Below are positions 1-9,214 of a DNA stretch of 49,670 nucleotides, piece by piece. This DNA comes from Ottowia flava (GTDB taxonomy: Bacteria; Pseudomonadota; Gammaproteobacteria; Burkholderiales; Burkholderiaceae_C), in the NCBI RefSeq assembly GCF_008017535.1, contig NZ_VRUA01000024.1, positions 1-49,670 of the forward strand, given 5' to 3'. Position 1 is the first letter of the stretch; the number at the start of each line of letters is the position of its first letter. Both the position numbers and the translations under genes were made by a program. Under the pieces are notes generated by a model. That model saw only the letters and a program-made list of their open reading frames with translations, was not told where the DNA came from and ran no database searches.

Positions 1-121
1 AGCTGGTTTGGCTTGAGAACCTCCATCTTGCTTCACCTCGGGTGAACAACCTCTTGGGAAACGACACCTAGGCCCCATCTGGCCGTGCCAGGGCAGATGC
101 TGCTACGCGATGGCTTCAAGT
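1..121. other. left-edge sequence with no recognised gene
   Basis: I see no recognisable gene here. On the plus strand, the frame starting at base 3 stays open to a TAG at 69-71 and could be the last 22 codons of a gene entering from the left (ending NNLLGNDT). That is too short to identify. The next gene to the right is on the minus strand and ends at 170, so a convergent gene ending here would be possible. Confidence 0.3.
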
Positions 122-174
122 GATTTTGGCCTTTTGACCTACTGCCACTTGCGCTGACAGCTATCAAAATCATT
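122..174 (-). repeat. dispersed ~50-bp element, copy 1
   Basis: This is a copy of the short element scattered through the window. On the plus strand it contains GCGCTGACAGCTATCAAAAT, the reverse complement of the family core. It lies directly after the stop of the DUF1178 gene, in its 3' untranslated region. Confidence 0.7.
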
Positions 175-655
175 GCAGGTTATCTTTGAAACCGTCGGGC
201 ACCGGCAGCGGCATAACGGCAATGCCCTCGTCCAAAAGTTCTTCGGTCTGTTCCACGGAGGCTTGACCACGGATGCCGCGCGATTCGGATTCACCGTAGT
301 GCATGCGACGCGCCTCTTCGGCAAAGCGCTGGCCGACGTCTTCGGTATTGGCCATCACACGACGCACCATGTGCAGCCAGGCGGCTTGCAGCATCTGTGG
401 GGGCAGCGCGGCGACGGGGTCGCCAGTGGTGTTGGTCTGGGCTTGGCCTGACGCTTCGGCCTTGGCTGGAACAGAAGTTTCAGTCGCGCCGCTCAGATTC
501 AGACGCGGCGCACTTGGCAACTTCGCCACCTCGGCTTCACCGCACAGGGGACAGGTGAGCAGGCCGCCACCCATCTGTGCCTGGAAATCGTCTTCGGACG
601 AAAACCAGCCTTCAAAAGAGTGCCCCTGCAGGCACTGAAGATCAAGAACTTTCAT
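170..655 (-). CDS. DUF1178 family protein
   Basis: This 161-residue protein matches the DUF1178 family of small uncharacterised proteobacterial proteins. The N-terminus MKVLDLQCLQGHSFEGWF, followed by LTCPLCGEAEVAKLPSAP, is typical. Cys8, His12, Cys35 and Cys38 form a CxxxH...CxxC arrangement that could bind zinc like a small ribbon; this is an inference. The middle (about residues 50-85) is low in complexity and the C-terminal half is helical and charged. It lies 7 bp after the Nudix gene on the same strand and is the last gene of the run trailing the nuo operon. No biochemical function is assigned to this family to my knowledge. Confidence 0.85.
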   Translation of the reverse strand: MKVLDLQCLQGHSFEGWFSSEDDFQAQMGGGLLTCPLCGEAEVAKLPSAPRLNLSGATETSVPAKAEASGQAQTNTTGDPVAALPPQMLQAAWLHMVRRVMANTEDVGQRFAEEARRMHYGESESRGIRGQASVEQTEELLDEGIAVMPLPVPDGFKDNLQ

Positions 656-662
656 GCGGATG

Positions 663-1259
663 TCACGGCGCTGGCGCTTGCTGCCAGTCTAGCGTCCATG
701 ACCCATTCTGCACATTCTGCAACCACAGCGCGCCGATCAGCGTCTTCGCGTCTGTGATCGTGCCATCGCGGCACCAGGCCAAGAGCTCTTGCGGCGTCGC
801 CATGAACACGTCGAGAAACTCGCCAACATCCAACGCGCGCTCGCCAGCCTTGAGCCCGCGCGCGAACCACACCTCGATGAATTCCGTGGAGTACGCCACC
901 ACCGGGTGCAACACGCCCGCACGCGCCCATTCACGCGCCGTGTAACCCGTTTCCTCACGCAACTCGCGCTGAGCACAGGCCAGGGTGGATTCGCCCGGGT
1001 CAAGCTTACCCGCGGGGAATTCGGTGATCGTGCGGCCAACCGGATAGCGATATTGGCGTTCCAACACCACTTTCAACCCACCGGCGCCCACGTCCAGCAG
1101 TGGCACGATCATCACCGCGCCTGGGTGAACCACGTACTCGCGATCGGCTTCACTGCCATCGGGCAAGCGGACGCGGTCGCGAAACGCCTTGAGGAACGCG
1201 CCATCGAAGAGCTGCTCACTGCGCAGCTGCTGCTCGCCCAGTTTTGGCAGTTGGGCCAT
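663..1259 (-). CDS. Nudix hydrolase, ADP-ribose pyrophosphatase-like
   Basis: This 198-residue protein carries a complete Nudix box at residues 84-106 (GKLDPGES... then RELREETGY), fitting G-x5-E-x7-RE-x2-EE-x-G. The family uses it to bind Mg2+ and hydrolyse nucleoside diphosphates linked to another moiety. The flanking PVGRTITEFPAGKLDPGE is typical of the ADP-ribose pyrophosphatase/NudF branch, so ADP-ribose or related sugars are the likeliest substrates. It starts 3 bp after the DUF2818 gene and is probably translated from the end of the nuo transcript. The substrate cannot be decided from sequence alone. Confidence 0.9.
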   Translation of the reverse strand: MAQLPKLGEQQLRSEQLFDGAFLKAFRDRVRLPDGSEADREYVVHPGAVMIVPLLDVGAGGLKVVLERQYRYPVGRTITEFPAGKLDPGESTLACAQRELREETGYTAREWARAGVLHPVVAYSTEFIEVWFARGLKAGERALDVGEFLDVFMATPQELLAWCRDGTITDAKTLIGALWLQNVQNGSWTLDWQQAPAP

Positions 1260-1262
1260 CGC

Positions 1263-1568
1263 TCAACGGCCGCGACGAAGGAGGTAGCGGTACACGAAGC
1301 CGGGAAACGCCAGTGTCAGAAAGAGCGCAGCAGTAATGGCGTAGAACTCCCAGCCCTGCGCCTGATTTTGCCCAGCACTTTTCTCGAAGGCCATACCGAT
1401 GCCACCCACGATGAAATACCAGAGCACCAGCTCCAGCAAACGCCAGGCCAGGTTTTTGTGACCTCCGGGCAGGCGCACCACGCTCATCAGGCGCTGGTTC
1501 AGGAACGGCAGGTTGGCCGTGACCAGTGCCAGCAGCAGCAACAGGGTGATCGACAGGCTTTGCGACAT
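1263..1568 (-). CDS. DUF2818 family small membrane protein
   Basis: This 101-residue integral membrane protein has three likely transmembrane segments (about residues 5-22, 42-60 and 72-95) and a basic C-terminus (YRYLLRRGR). It matches DUF2818, found next to nuoN in beta-proteobacteria. It begins 16 bp after the nuoN stop on the same strand, so co-transcription with complex I is very likely. That placement suggests a role in assembly or stability of the membrane arm, but this is inference. No catalytic motif is visible. Confidence 0.85.
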   Translation of the reverse strand: MSQSLSITLLLLLALVTANLPFLNQRLMSVVRLPGGHKNLAWRLLELVLWYFIVGGIGMAFEKSAGQNQAQGWEFYAITAALFLTLAFPGFVYRYLLRRGR

Positions 1569-1584
1569 CGGGGCCTTGAGCGCC

Positions 1585-3078
1585 TCAGCTACTGAGCATC
1601 TGCACCACGGCGCGCGCGCACAGGGTCATCAACGTGCCGGGCAACACGCCCAGAACGAGCAGCAGTGCACCGTTGACCGACAGGACCGCACGCATATCCC
1701 AGGGGGCGCGGATCGGAGCGTCGCTCGCGGCATCGTCAAAGTACATCACCTTGACCACGCGCAGGTAGGCGAAAGCACCAATCAACGACATGAGGACGGC
1801 GAACACCGCGATAGCGATGTGCAAGCCGGAGCCCGCACTGATGAGCGCCTGCAATACCGACAGCTTGGCCTGAAAACCCACCAGCGGCGGAATGCCCGCC
1901 AGCGAGAACAGGCACACTGCCATGATGCCGGCATACAGCGGGCTGCGTTGGTTGAGGCCGGCGAGGTCGGCGATCTCTTCGCTTTCGAAGCCCTCTCGCG
2001 AGAGCAGCAGGATAATGCCGAAGCTGACCAGCGTGGTCATCACGTAAGTCACCACGTAGAACATGGCCGAACTGTAGGCATTCGCCGCGCCGAGTGCCGT
2101 ACCACCGGCCACGCCCGCCATCAATCCGAGGAACACGAAGCCGATCTGCGCGATGGTCGAATACGCCAGCATCCGCTTCAGATTGGTCTGAACAACCGAG
2201 GCAAGGTTGCCAAGCAGCAACGAGGCAATTGCCAGCACGCCCAGCATCTGCTGCCAGTCGATCGCTAGCGGCAGCAAGCCTTCCACTAACAGGCGGATGG
2301 CCATCGCGAATGCCGCCAGCTTGGGCGCAGAACCGATTATCAAGGTGACCGAGGTAGGTGCACCCTGGTACACATCGGGGATCCACATGTGGAACGGCAC
2401 CGCACCAAACTTGAACGCCAGGCCGGCCACGATAAACACCAGACCGAACACCAGCACCTGATGCTTGATCTGCCCGGTGGCCACGGCGCGGAAGACGCCC
2501 GGAATATCCAGTGTGCCGGTGGCGCCATACATCATCGACAAGCCGTACAGCAAGAAACCCGAGGCCATCGCGCCCAGCACGAAGTACTTCATCGCCGCTT
2601 CAACCGAGCTGACGTGGTCGCGGCGCAGCGCTACGAGCGCGTAACCTGCCAGCGTCAGGCATTCCAGGCCGAGGTAGATCAGCAGGAAGTTGTTGGCCGA
2701 GATCATCACGTAGATGCCCAGCAGCGACAGCAAGCTGAGTACATACCACTCGCCGCCGCGCACCATGCCGCGATCGCCGATGTAGGTGCGGCTGTAAACG
2801 AAGGTCACGGCCACAGACAGTGCCGCGAAGCACTTGAGCCAGTTGGCCATCTGGTCGCTGACGACGATGCCACCGAAACCATAGACCGTCTGCCCTGCGC
2901 TGGCATTCATGCCGGTCAACACCGCCAGCACCAGCAGTGTCAGCAAGGACAGCACGTAAGCTACCTTGCGCCCGCGGCTGCGGTCAAACAAGTCCAGCAA
3001 GGCAATGGCGCACGCCATCACCAGCAGAACAATCTCCGGATAGATCGCCACCCAACTGAATCTGTCAATCATCTCCAC
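1585..3078 (-). CDS. nuoN: NADH-quinone oxidoreductase subunit N
   Basis: This is the 497-residue NuoN, one of three antiporter-like subunits in the membrane arm of complex I. It is a multi-spanning hydrophobic protein (about 14 helices) with the family segments [38 protein letters not shown] and [15 protein letters not shown]. The Glu in GLECL and the Lys in [11 protein letters not shown] correspond to conserved proton-channel residues in this family. It starts 4 bp after the end of nuoM and is the last canonical nuo gene. Confidence 0.97.
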   Translation of the reverse strand: MEMIDRFSWVAIYPEIVLLVMACAIALLDLFDRSRGRKVAYVLSLLTLLVLAVLTGMNASAGQTVYGFGGIVVSDQMANWLKCFAALSVAVTFVYSRTYIGDRGMVRGGEWYVLSLLSLLGIYVMISANNFLLIYLGLECLTLAGYALVALRRDHVSSVEAAMKYFVLGAMASGFLLYGLSMMYGATGTLDIPGVFRAVATGQIKHQVLVFGLVFIVAGLAFKFGAVPFHMWIPDVYQGAPTSVTLIIGSAPKLAAFAMAIRLLVEGLLPLAIDWQQMLGVLAIASLLLGNLASVVQTNLKRMLAYSTIAQIGFVFLGLMAGVAGGTALGAANAYSSAMFYVVTYVMTTLVSFGIILLLSREGFESEEIADLAGLNQRSPLYAGIMAVCLFSLAGIPPLVGFQAKLSVLQALISAGSGLHIAIAVFAVLMSLIGAFAYLRVVKVMYFDDAASDAPIRAPWDMRAVLSVNGALLLVLGVLPGTLMTLCARAVVQMLSS

Positions 3079-3082
3079 GTCC

Positions 3083-4558
3083 TCAATTCAGCTTGGAAAC
3101 CGCGACCTGCTTGATCAGGTTCTCGACAGACGCATCCATCACATCGGTAAACGGCTTGGGGTACAGGCCCATCCACAACACAGCAATCGCGAGCAGGCTC
3201 AGCATGAGGAACTCGCGCGCGTTGATGTCGGTCAGTTGGCGCACGTTGTCGTTGGTCACGGGTCCGAAGTAGACGCGCTTGAACATCCACAGCGTGTACG
3301 AGGCGCCCAGGATCAGCGCCGTGGCGGCCAGCAGACCAATCCAGAAGTTGGCCTTGACGGCACCCAGGATCACCATCCACTCACCGACAAAGCCAGCGGT
3401 GCCCGGCAAACCGCAATTGGCCATCGCGAACAAAAGGGCAAAGGTCGTGAAGCGCGGCATCTTGCTGACCACGCCACCGTAGGCCGAAATCTCACGTGAA
3501 TGGACGCGGTCGTACAGTACACCGATGCACAGGAACATGGCGCCCGACACAAAGCCGTGGGCGATCATCTGCACCAAGCCACCGCTGATGCCCATGTCGT
3601 TGAAGATGAAAAAGCCCAGGGTGACGAAACCCATGTGCGCGACCGACGAATAGGCCACCAGCTTTTTCATGTCCTGCTGGACCAGAGCAACCAGACCCAC
3701 ATAGATCACGGCGATCAAGGACAGTCCGATCATCAGCCACGCCCATTCGCGGGAAGCATCTGGCAGGATCGGCAAAGAAAATCGCAGGAAGCCGTAGGCG
3801 CCCAACTTCAGCATGATGGCCGCCAGCACGGCTGAGCCGCCTGTCGGCGCTTCAACGTGCACATCCGGCAACCACGTGTGGACAGGCCACATCGGCACCT
3901 TCACTGCAAAAGCAGCGAACAAGGCAAAGAACAACAGTGTCTGGGCCGTACCCGAGAGCGGCAGCGCGTGCCAGGTCAGGATGTCGAAGCTGCCACCAGA
4001 TCGGGTGTACAGATAAATGAAGGCCACCAGTGTCAGCAGCGATCCCAGCAGCGTATACAGGAAGAACTTGAACGCCGCGTAGATCTTGTTGGGACCACCC
4101 CAGATACCGATGATCAGGTACATCGGGATCAGCGTGGCTTCAAAGAATACGTAGAACAGGACACCGTCGAGTGCGCTGAACACACCAATCATCAGGCCCG
4201 ACAGGATCAGGAAGGCCGCCATGTACTGGTTGACGCGGCGCTGCACCACCTGCCAGCCGGCGATCACCACGATCACGGTCATGAAAGCGGTCAGCATCAC
4301 GAACCAGACCGAAATGCCATCCACGCCCAGGTGGTAATTGACATTGAAGCGTTCGATCCAGGACGTCTTTTCGACGAACTGCATCTCTGCGGTGCCCAGT
4401 CGGAAGCCGCTGTACAGCGGCAGCGTGACCAGCAAGCTGACCACGGAACCGATCAGCGCGATCCAGCGCACCAAAGGCGCCTGACTGTCCCGCCCCAGCA
4501 ACAGCAGGACCGCGCCGATCGCGATCGGCGTCCAGATGGCAAGGCTCAACCAACCCAT
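3083..4558 (-). CDS. nuoM: NADH-quinone oxidoreductase subunit M
   Basis: This is the 491-residue NuoM, a proton-translocating antiporter-like subunit of complex I. Diagnostic segments are [20 protein letters not shown], with the conserved channel Glu, and [20 protein letters not shown], with the channel Lys. They are followed by [15 protein letters not shown]. Length and topology (about 14 helices) are normal for the family. It sits 20 bp after nuoL and 4 bp before nuoN in the operon. Confidence 0.97.
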   Translation of the reverse strand: MGWLSLAIWTPIAIGAVLLLLGRDSQAPLVRWIALIGSVVSLLVTLPLYSGFRLGTAEMQFVEKTSWIERFNVNYHLGVDGISVWFVMLTAFMTVIVVIAGWQVVQRRVNQYMAAFLILSGLMIGVFSALDGVLFYVFFEATLIPMYLIIGIWGGPNKIYAAFKFFLYTLLGSLLTLVAFIYLYTRSGGSFDILTWHALPLSGTAQTLLFFALFAAFAVKVPMWPVHTWLPDVHVEAPTGGSAVLAAIMLKLGAYGFLRFSLPILPDASREWAWLMIGLSLIAVIYVGLVALVQQDMKKLVAYSSVAHMGFVTLGFFIFNDMGISGGLVQMIAHGFVSGAMFLCIGVLYDRVHSREISAYGGVVSKMPRFTTFALLFAMANCGLPGTAGFVGEWMVILGAVKANFWIGLLAATALILGASYTLWMFKRVYFGPVTNDNVRQLTDINAREFLMLSLLAIAVLWMGLYPKPFTDVMDASVENLIKQVAVSKLN

Positions 4559-4578
4559 TGTTTTTCTCGCAATTCTAC

Positions 4579-6591
4579 TTAGTTGAGCCAGACGAAGTAC
4601 GTCATCAGCATGAAGATGCCCAGAATCATGACCAGGGCATAGTGGTAGAGGTAGCCTGACTGGACCCAGCGGACCACGCCAGCGACCCAGCCCACCAACT
4701 TCCAGGAACCGTTCACCACAGCACCGTCGATCAGCGCGCGATCACCCACTTGCCACAGGCCGGTGCCCAACATGCGTGCACCGCGCGCGATGATGTTCTC
4801 GTTGATCCAGTCCATGTAGTACTTGTTCTCAAGCAAGCGGTAGACCGGACCCGACGCGCGCTGGATGGCCGCCGGCAATGCCGGGTTGACCAGGTACATG
4901 TACCAGGACAGCAGCACACCGGCCAGCGCCAGCCAGAACGGTGCGGTCATGAAGCCGTGCAGCGCCATGGGGACCCAGCCGTGGATTTCCTCGGCCAGCT
5001 TGGCCATGGCGGGATGGCGCGTAGTGTCAATAAAGATGACGTTCTTGAAGAAGTCACCGAACAGCATCGGCATCAGCGTCATCGCGCCGATCACCACCGA
5101 AGGCACGGCCAACAGCACCAGCGGCACCCAGACCACCCAGGGCGACTCGTGTGGCTTCTCGTCGTGCCCGTGGTGACCATGATCGTCGTGGTGCGCATCA
5201 GGATTCTGGTCGTAGCGTTCCTTGCCATGAAAGACGAGGAAGTACAGCCGGAATGAATAAAAAGCCGTGACGAAGACGCCCGCGATCACCGCAAAGTAAG
5301 CAAAGCCCGACGCCGGCAGGTTGCTGGCGTGCACCGCTTCGATGATCGCGTCTTTCGAATAGAAGCCCGAGAAGAACGGTGTGCCGATCAACGCGAGCGA
5401 ACCCAGCAAGAAGGTCAACCACGTGACGGGCATGTACTTGCGCACGTTGCCCATCCAACGGATGTCCTGGTTGTGGTGCATGCCCATGATGACCGAACCA
5501 GCCGCCAGGAACAACAGTGCCTTGAAGAACGCGTGCGTCATCAGGTGGAACACCGCGGCCGAGTAGGCGGACGCGCCGAGTGCCACCGTCATGTAGCCCA
5601 ACTGCGACAGTGTCGAATAGGCGATTACGCGCTTGATGTCGTTCTGGATGATGCCCAGAAAGCCCATGAACAAGGCCGTGATGGCGCCGATGACCAGGAT
5701 GAAGTTCAGTGCCGTGTCGGACAACTCGAACAGCGGCGACATGCGGGCGACCATGAAGATACCGGCCGTCACCATCGTCGCCGCGTGAATGAGCGCGGAG
5801 ATCGGGGTGGGGCCTTCCATGGAATCGGGCAGCCAGACGTGCAGAGGGAACTGGGCCGATTTGCCCATCGCGCCGATGAACAGGCAGATGCAGATCACGG
5901 TGATCAGCATCCAGTCGGTGCCCGGGAAGCCCATGCCCGCAAGTTCGCCCGCCTTCGCGAAGGTCTGGTCGTAGTTGAGCGTGCCCGCATAGGCGGCGAT
6001 CAGGCCAATGCCCAGGATAAAGCCAAAGTCGCCTACCCGATTGACCAGGAAGGCCTTCATGTTCGCGAAGATCGCGGTCGGCCGGTCGTACCAGAAGCCG
6101 ATCAACAGATAGGACACCAAGCCCACCGCTTCCCAGCCGAAGAACAGCTGGAGGAAGTTGTTGCTCATCACCAGCATGAGCATCGAGAAGGTGAACAGCG
6201 AGATGTACGAGAAGAAGCGATCGTAGCCGTCGTCGTCGGCCATGTAGCCGATGGTGTAGATGTGCACCATCAGCGACACAAAGGTCACCACGCACATCAT
6301 CATGGCCGTGAGGCTGTCAACGAGGAAGCCGACTTCCATCTTCAGACTGCCCACGGTCATCCACTCGTAGAGCGTCTGATTGAAGTGCGCGCCGTCCACC
6401 ACGACGCTGTAAAGCGTCATGGCCGAGATCACGAAGGCGACGAAAACGCCAAGAATCGTCGCGGTATGCGACGCAACACGACCGATGCGGTTACCGCCAA
6501 AGGCGGTGCCCAGGATACCGGCGAGCAGCGAACCAGCCAGCGGCGCCAGAGGCACCGCGATCAAACTGGCAGCGGAAAGGGTCTGACTCAT
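4579..6591 (-). CDS. nuoL: NADH-quinone oxidoreductase subunit L
   Basis: This is the 670-residue NuoL, the distal antiporter-like subunit whose C-terminal amphipathic helix braces the membrane arm of complex I. Conserved parts include FFGWEAVGLVSYLLIGFWY, KSAQFPLHVWLPDSMEGPTP and IKRVIAYSTLSQLGYM. Around residues 462-480 lies an unusually His/Asp-rich loop (DAHHDDHGHHGHDEKPH) just before the lateral-helix region. I recall similar loops in other Burkholderiales NuoL proteins, but they are absent from the E. coli protein. The gene starts 8 bp after the nuoK stop. Confidence 0.97.
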   Translation of the reverse strand: MSQTLSAASLIAVPLAPLAGSLLAGILGTAFGGNRIGRVASHTATILGVFVAFVISAMTLYSVVVDGAHFNQTLYEWMTVGSLKMEVGFLVDSLTAMMMCVVTFVSLMVHIYTIGYMADDDGYDRFFSYISLFTFSMLMLVMSNNFLQLFFGWEAVGLVSYLLIGFWYDRPTAIFANMKAFLVNRVGDFGFILGIGLIAAYAGTLNYDQTFAKAGELAGMGFPGTDWMLITVICICLFIGAMGKSAQFPLHVWLPDSMEGPTPISALIHAATMVTAGIFMVARMSPLFELSDTALNFILVIGAITALFMGFLGIIQNDIKRVIAYSTLSQLGYMTVALGASAYSAAVFHLMTHAFFKALLFLAAGSVIMGMHHNQDIRWMGNVRKYMPVTWLTFLLGSLALIGTPFFSGFYSKDAIIEAVHASNLPASGFAYFAVIAGVFVTAFYSFRLYFLVFHGKERYDQNPDAHHDDHGHHGHDEKPHESPWVVWVPLVLLAVPSVVIGAMTLMPMLFGDFFKNVIFIDTTRHPAMAKLAEEIHGWVPMALHGFMTAPFWLALAGVLLSWYMYLVNPALPAAIQRASGPVYRLLENKYYMDWINENIIARGARMLGTGLWQVGDRALIDGAVVNGSWKLVGWVAGVVRWVQSGYLYHYALVMILGIFMLMTYFVWLN

Positions 6592-6599
6592 TGTTCTCG

Positions 6600-6908
6600 T
6601 TAACCCTTCAGCGAATTGAGTTCATCGACGTTGATGCTGGACTTGTTGCGGAACAAGAGCATCAGGATCGCCAGGCCAATCGCCGATTCGGCAGCCGCGA
6701 CCGTCAGGATGAAGAACACGAACACCTGGCCACGGATGTCGCCCAGGTAGTGGGAGAAGGCCACGAAGTTCAGGTTGATGGAGAGCAACATCAACTCGAT
6801 CGCCATCAGCAACACGATCAGGTTCTTGCGGTTGAGAAAGATGCCAACCACTGACAGGGCGAACAGGATCGCCCCGAGCGTCAGGTAATGCGCCAGTGTC
6901 AACGTCAT
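6600..6908 (-). CDS. nuoK: NADH-quinone oxidoreductase subunit K
   Basis: This is the 102-residue NuoK, a three-helix membrane subunit of complex I homologous to MrpC. The segments [20 protein letters not shown] and [20 protein letters not shown] carry the two conserved membrane Glu residues (in AIELM and AAES) of the proton path. Its start codon overlaps the nuoJ stop by 4 bp, indicating translational coupling. Confidence 0.96.
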   Translation of the reverse strand: MTLTLAHYLTLGAILFALSVVGIFLNRKNLIVLLMAIELMLLSINLNFVAFSHYLGDIRGQVFVFFILTVAAAESAIGLAILMLLFRNKSSINVDELNSLKG

Positions 6909-7573
6909 TTCGGGTTCTCCTCGGCGGCGGCGGGCGCTTCCACCACAGGTGCGGGCGCCTGGGTCGGCGCGAGCTTCACCACCTCCATGCGGTCACGGGC
7001 GCGCACCCGCACCTGGCGCGACGGATCCACCTTCTTGGTGTCCTTGCGCTCACGCAGGGTGAGGCCGATGGCGGTGATCATGGCCACCAGCAGAATCACC
7101 GCAGCGATTTCCAGCGGGTACAGGTATTCGGTGTACAGCACCGTTCCCAGCGCCTGGGTGTTGGAATACTGAACCACCTGGCCCGCTGCATTGGTCACCG
7201 TTTCCGGCACCACGGGCGCGTCGCCGGCACGGAAGCCGCCGAACAACACCACCGCCATCTCCAGCGAGATCAGCGCGCCAATTGCCAGTGCCAACGGGAA
7301 GTGGCGCCAGAAGCCTTGTCGCAGCGTATCGATGTGGATGTCCAGCATCATCACCACGAACAGGAACAGCACCATCACGGCGCCCAGGTACACCAACACC
7401 AGCGTGATGGCCAGGAATTCCGCCTTCAGCAGCAGCCAGATACCCGCAGCTTGCGAGAAGGTCAGCATCAAAAACAACACCGCGTGCACGGGGTTGCGCG
7501 CCGTGATCACCCTGAACGCTGCGAACAGCATGATCAGGGAGAACACATAAAAGAAACCAGTCTTGACGTCCAT
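6905..7573 (-). CDS. nuoJ: NADH-quinone oxidoreductase subunit J
   Basis: This is the 222-residue NuoJ, a five-helix membrane subunit of complex I. The segment [20 protein letters not shown] is the conserved third helix with its pi-bulge region. The C-terminus is extended by a soluble, Ala/Pro-rich tail ([20 protein letters not shown]) beyond the conserved core, as I recall for some beta-proteobacteria. It overlaps nuoK by 4 bp and follows nuoI after 33 bp. Confidence 0.95.
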   Translation of the reverse strand: MDVKTGFFYVFSLIMLFAAFRVITARNPVHAVLFLMLTFSQAAGIWLLLKAEFLAITLVLVYLGAVMVLFLFVVMMLDIHIDTLRQGFWRHFPLALAIGALISLEMAVVLFGGFRAGDAPVVPETVTNAAGQVVQYSNTQALGTVLYTEYLYPLEIAAVILLVAMITAIGLTLRERKDTKKVDPSRQVRVRARDRMEVVKLAPTQAPAPVVEAPAAAEENPK

Positions 7574-7606
7574 GGGTCGGTCGATTCTTCGTTGCTGCGC
7601 ACCGAC

Positions 7607-8116
7607 TCAGCGGTACTTGGCGTCGGCCGCCTTGGTCGCCGCGATCTCCGGCTCGTAGCGGTCACCGACCGCCAGCAGCATGTCCTTGGTGAAGTACAGA
7701 TCGCCGCGCTTTTCGCCGTGGTATTCGAAAATCGGCGTTTCCACGATCGAATCGACCGGGCAACTCTCTTCACAGAAGCCACAGAAGATGCACTTGGTCA
7801 GGTCGATGTCGTAGCGCGTGGTGCGGCGTGAACCGTCTGTGCGTTCGCCCGCCTCGATCGTGATCGCGACAGCGGGGCAGACGGCTTCGCACAGCTTGCA
7901 GGCGATGCAACGCTCTTCGCCGTTCTCATAGCGGCGCAGGGCATGCAGGCCACGGAAACGCGGCGACAACGGAGTCTTTTCTTCGGGGTACTGAACCGTG
8001 ACCTTGCGAGCGAACGCGTAGCGGCCGGTCAGCGCCATGCCTTTGAACAACTCCACGAGCATGAAGCTCTTGAAGAAGTCCTTGATGGAAAAGGGTGAAG
8101 CAGCTAGGGATGCCAT
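7607..8116 (-). CDS. nuoI: NADH-quinone oxidoreductase subunit I
   Basis: NuoI carries the two 8Fe-ferredoxin-type clusters N6a and N6b that pass electrons toward NuoB. Two CxxCxxCxxxCP motifs are present: [12 protein letters not shown] (Cys70, 73, 76, 80) and [12 protein letters not shown] (Cys109, 112, 115, 119). I chose the ATG at 8116 (169 residues) because AGGA lies 7 bases upstream. A TTG at 8137, directly after the nuoH stop, would add seven residues but has no convincing ribosome binding site. Neighbours are nuoH upstream and nuoJ downstream. Confidence 0.95.
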   Translation of the reverse strand: MASLAASPFSIKDFFKSFMLVELFKGMALTGRYAFARKVTVQYPEEKTPLSPRFRGLHALRRYENGEERCIACKLCEAVCPAVAITIEAGERTDGSRRTTRYDIDLTKCIFCGFCEESCPVDSIVETPIFEYHGEKRGDLYFTKDMLLAVGDRYEPEIAATKAADAKYR

Positions 8117-8137
8117 TTTGAGTCCTGTGCCGTTCAA

Positions 8138-9214
8138 TCAATGCCAGATGTTCCAGGGGCTGAAGAGCCAGAAGCCCACCAGCACCAGCCACACCAGCGT
8201 CACCGGGATGAAGATCTTCCACCCCAGACGCATGATCTGGTCGTACCGGAAACGCGGGAAAGTGGCACGAATCCAGATGAACATCGACACCACAAGGAAA
8301 GTCTTCAAACCCAGCCAGATCCAGCCGGGGATGAAGTCCAGCGCAGCGAACGGCGACAGCCAGCCTCCCAGGAACATGGTCACCGCCAGAATCGAGACCA
8401 GCCACATGCTGGCGTATTCCGCCAGGAAGAAGGTGGCAAAGCCCATGCCCGAGTACTCGACCATGTGGCCAGCGACGATCTCGGCCTCACCTTCCACCAC
8501 GTCGAACGGGTGACGGTTGGTTTCGGCCACGCCGGAAATCAGGTAGACGATGAAGATCGGCAGCAGCGGCAGCCAGTTCCAGGACAGCACGCCCAGGCCC
8601 ATGTCGGCAAACTGACCCCTACCCTGCGACATCACGATCTCGGTCAGGTTCATGCTGCCCGCGACCATCAGCACCACCAGGAAGCAGAAGCCCATGGCGA
8701 TCTCGTAGCTGACCATCTGGGCCGAGGCACGCAGCGCGCCGAGGAAGGCGTACTTCGAGTTGGAAGCCCAGCCCGCGATGATCACGCCATACACCTCGAT
8801 CGAGGTAATGGCCATCACCAGCAGCAGGCCCGCGTTGACGTTGGACAGCGCGACTTCAGGGCCAAAAGGAATCACCACCCAGGCGGCCAGCGCCGGCATG
8901 ATGGCCAGCAGCGGGCCCAGGAAGAACAGGCCCTTCGACGCCGCGGTGGGGCGGATGATTTCCTTGGTCAGCAGCTTGACCGCGTCGGCGATCGGCTGCA
9001 GCAAGCCCATGGGGCCGACACGGTTCGGGCCGTGACGGACCTGCATCCAGCCCAGCAGCTTGCGCTCCCACAAGGTCAGGTAGGCGACGGCGCCCATCAG
9101 CGGGAGCACCACGACCACGATCTTGATCAAGATCCAGAGCACCGGCCAGGTGATCGCTGTCCACCAGTTGCCGGCGAATAAGCCAAGGCCGAAGTTGTAG
9201 ATCGCATCGATCAT
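8138..9214 (-). CDS. nuoH: NADH-quinone oxidoreductase subunit H
   Basis: This is the 358-residue NuoH, the eight-helix membrane subunit that forms the quinone chamber together with NuoB and NuoD. Conserved stretches include [33 protein letters not shown] and the loop [19 protein letters not shown] with its acidic residues. Its start overlaps the nuoG stop by 4 bp (ATGA), implying coupled translation. The length is normal. Confidence 0.97.
   Translation of the reverse strand: MIDAIYNFGLGLFAGNWWTAITWPVLWILIKIVVVVLPLMGAVAYLTLWERKLLGWMQVRHGPNRVGPMGLLQPIADAVKLLTKEIIRPTAASKGLFFLGPLLAIMPALAAWVVIPFGPEVALSNVNAGLLLVMAITSIEVYGVIIAGWASNSKYAFLGALRASAQMVSYEIAMGFCFLVVLMVAGSMNLTEIVMSQGRGQFADMGLGVLSWNWLPLLPIFIVYLISGVAETNRHPFDVVEGEAEIVAGHMVEYSGMGFATFFLAEYASMWLVSILAVTMFLGGWLSPFAALDFIPGWIWLGLKTFLVVSMFIWIRATFPRFRYDQIMRLGWKIFIPVTLVWLVLVGFWLFSPWNIWH

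Noticed and set aside
3-71. C-terminal tail of a plus-strand gene entering from the left edge
   Set aside because: Only 22 codons are visible and nothing identifies them as coding, so no CDS is called.
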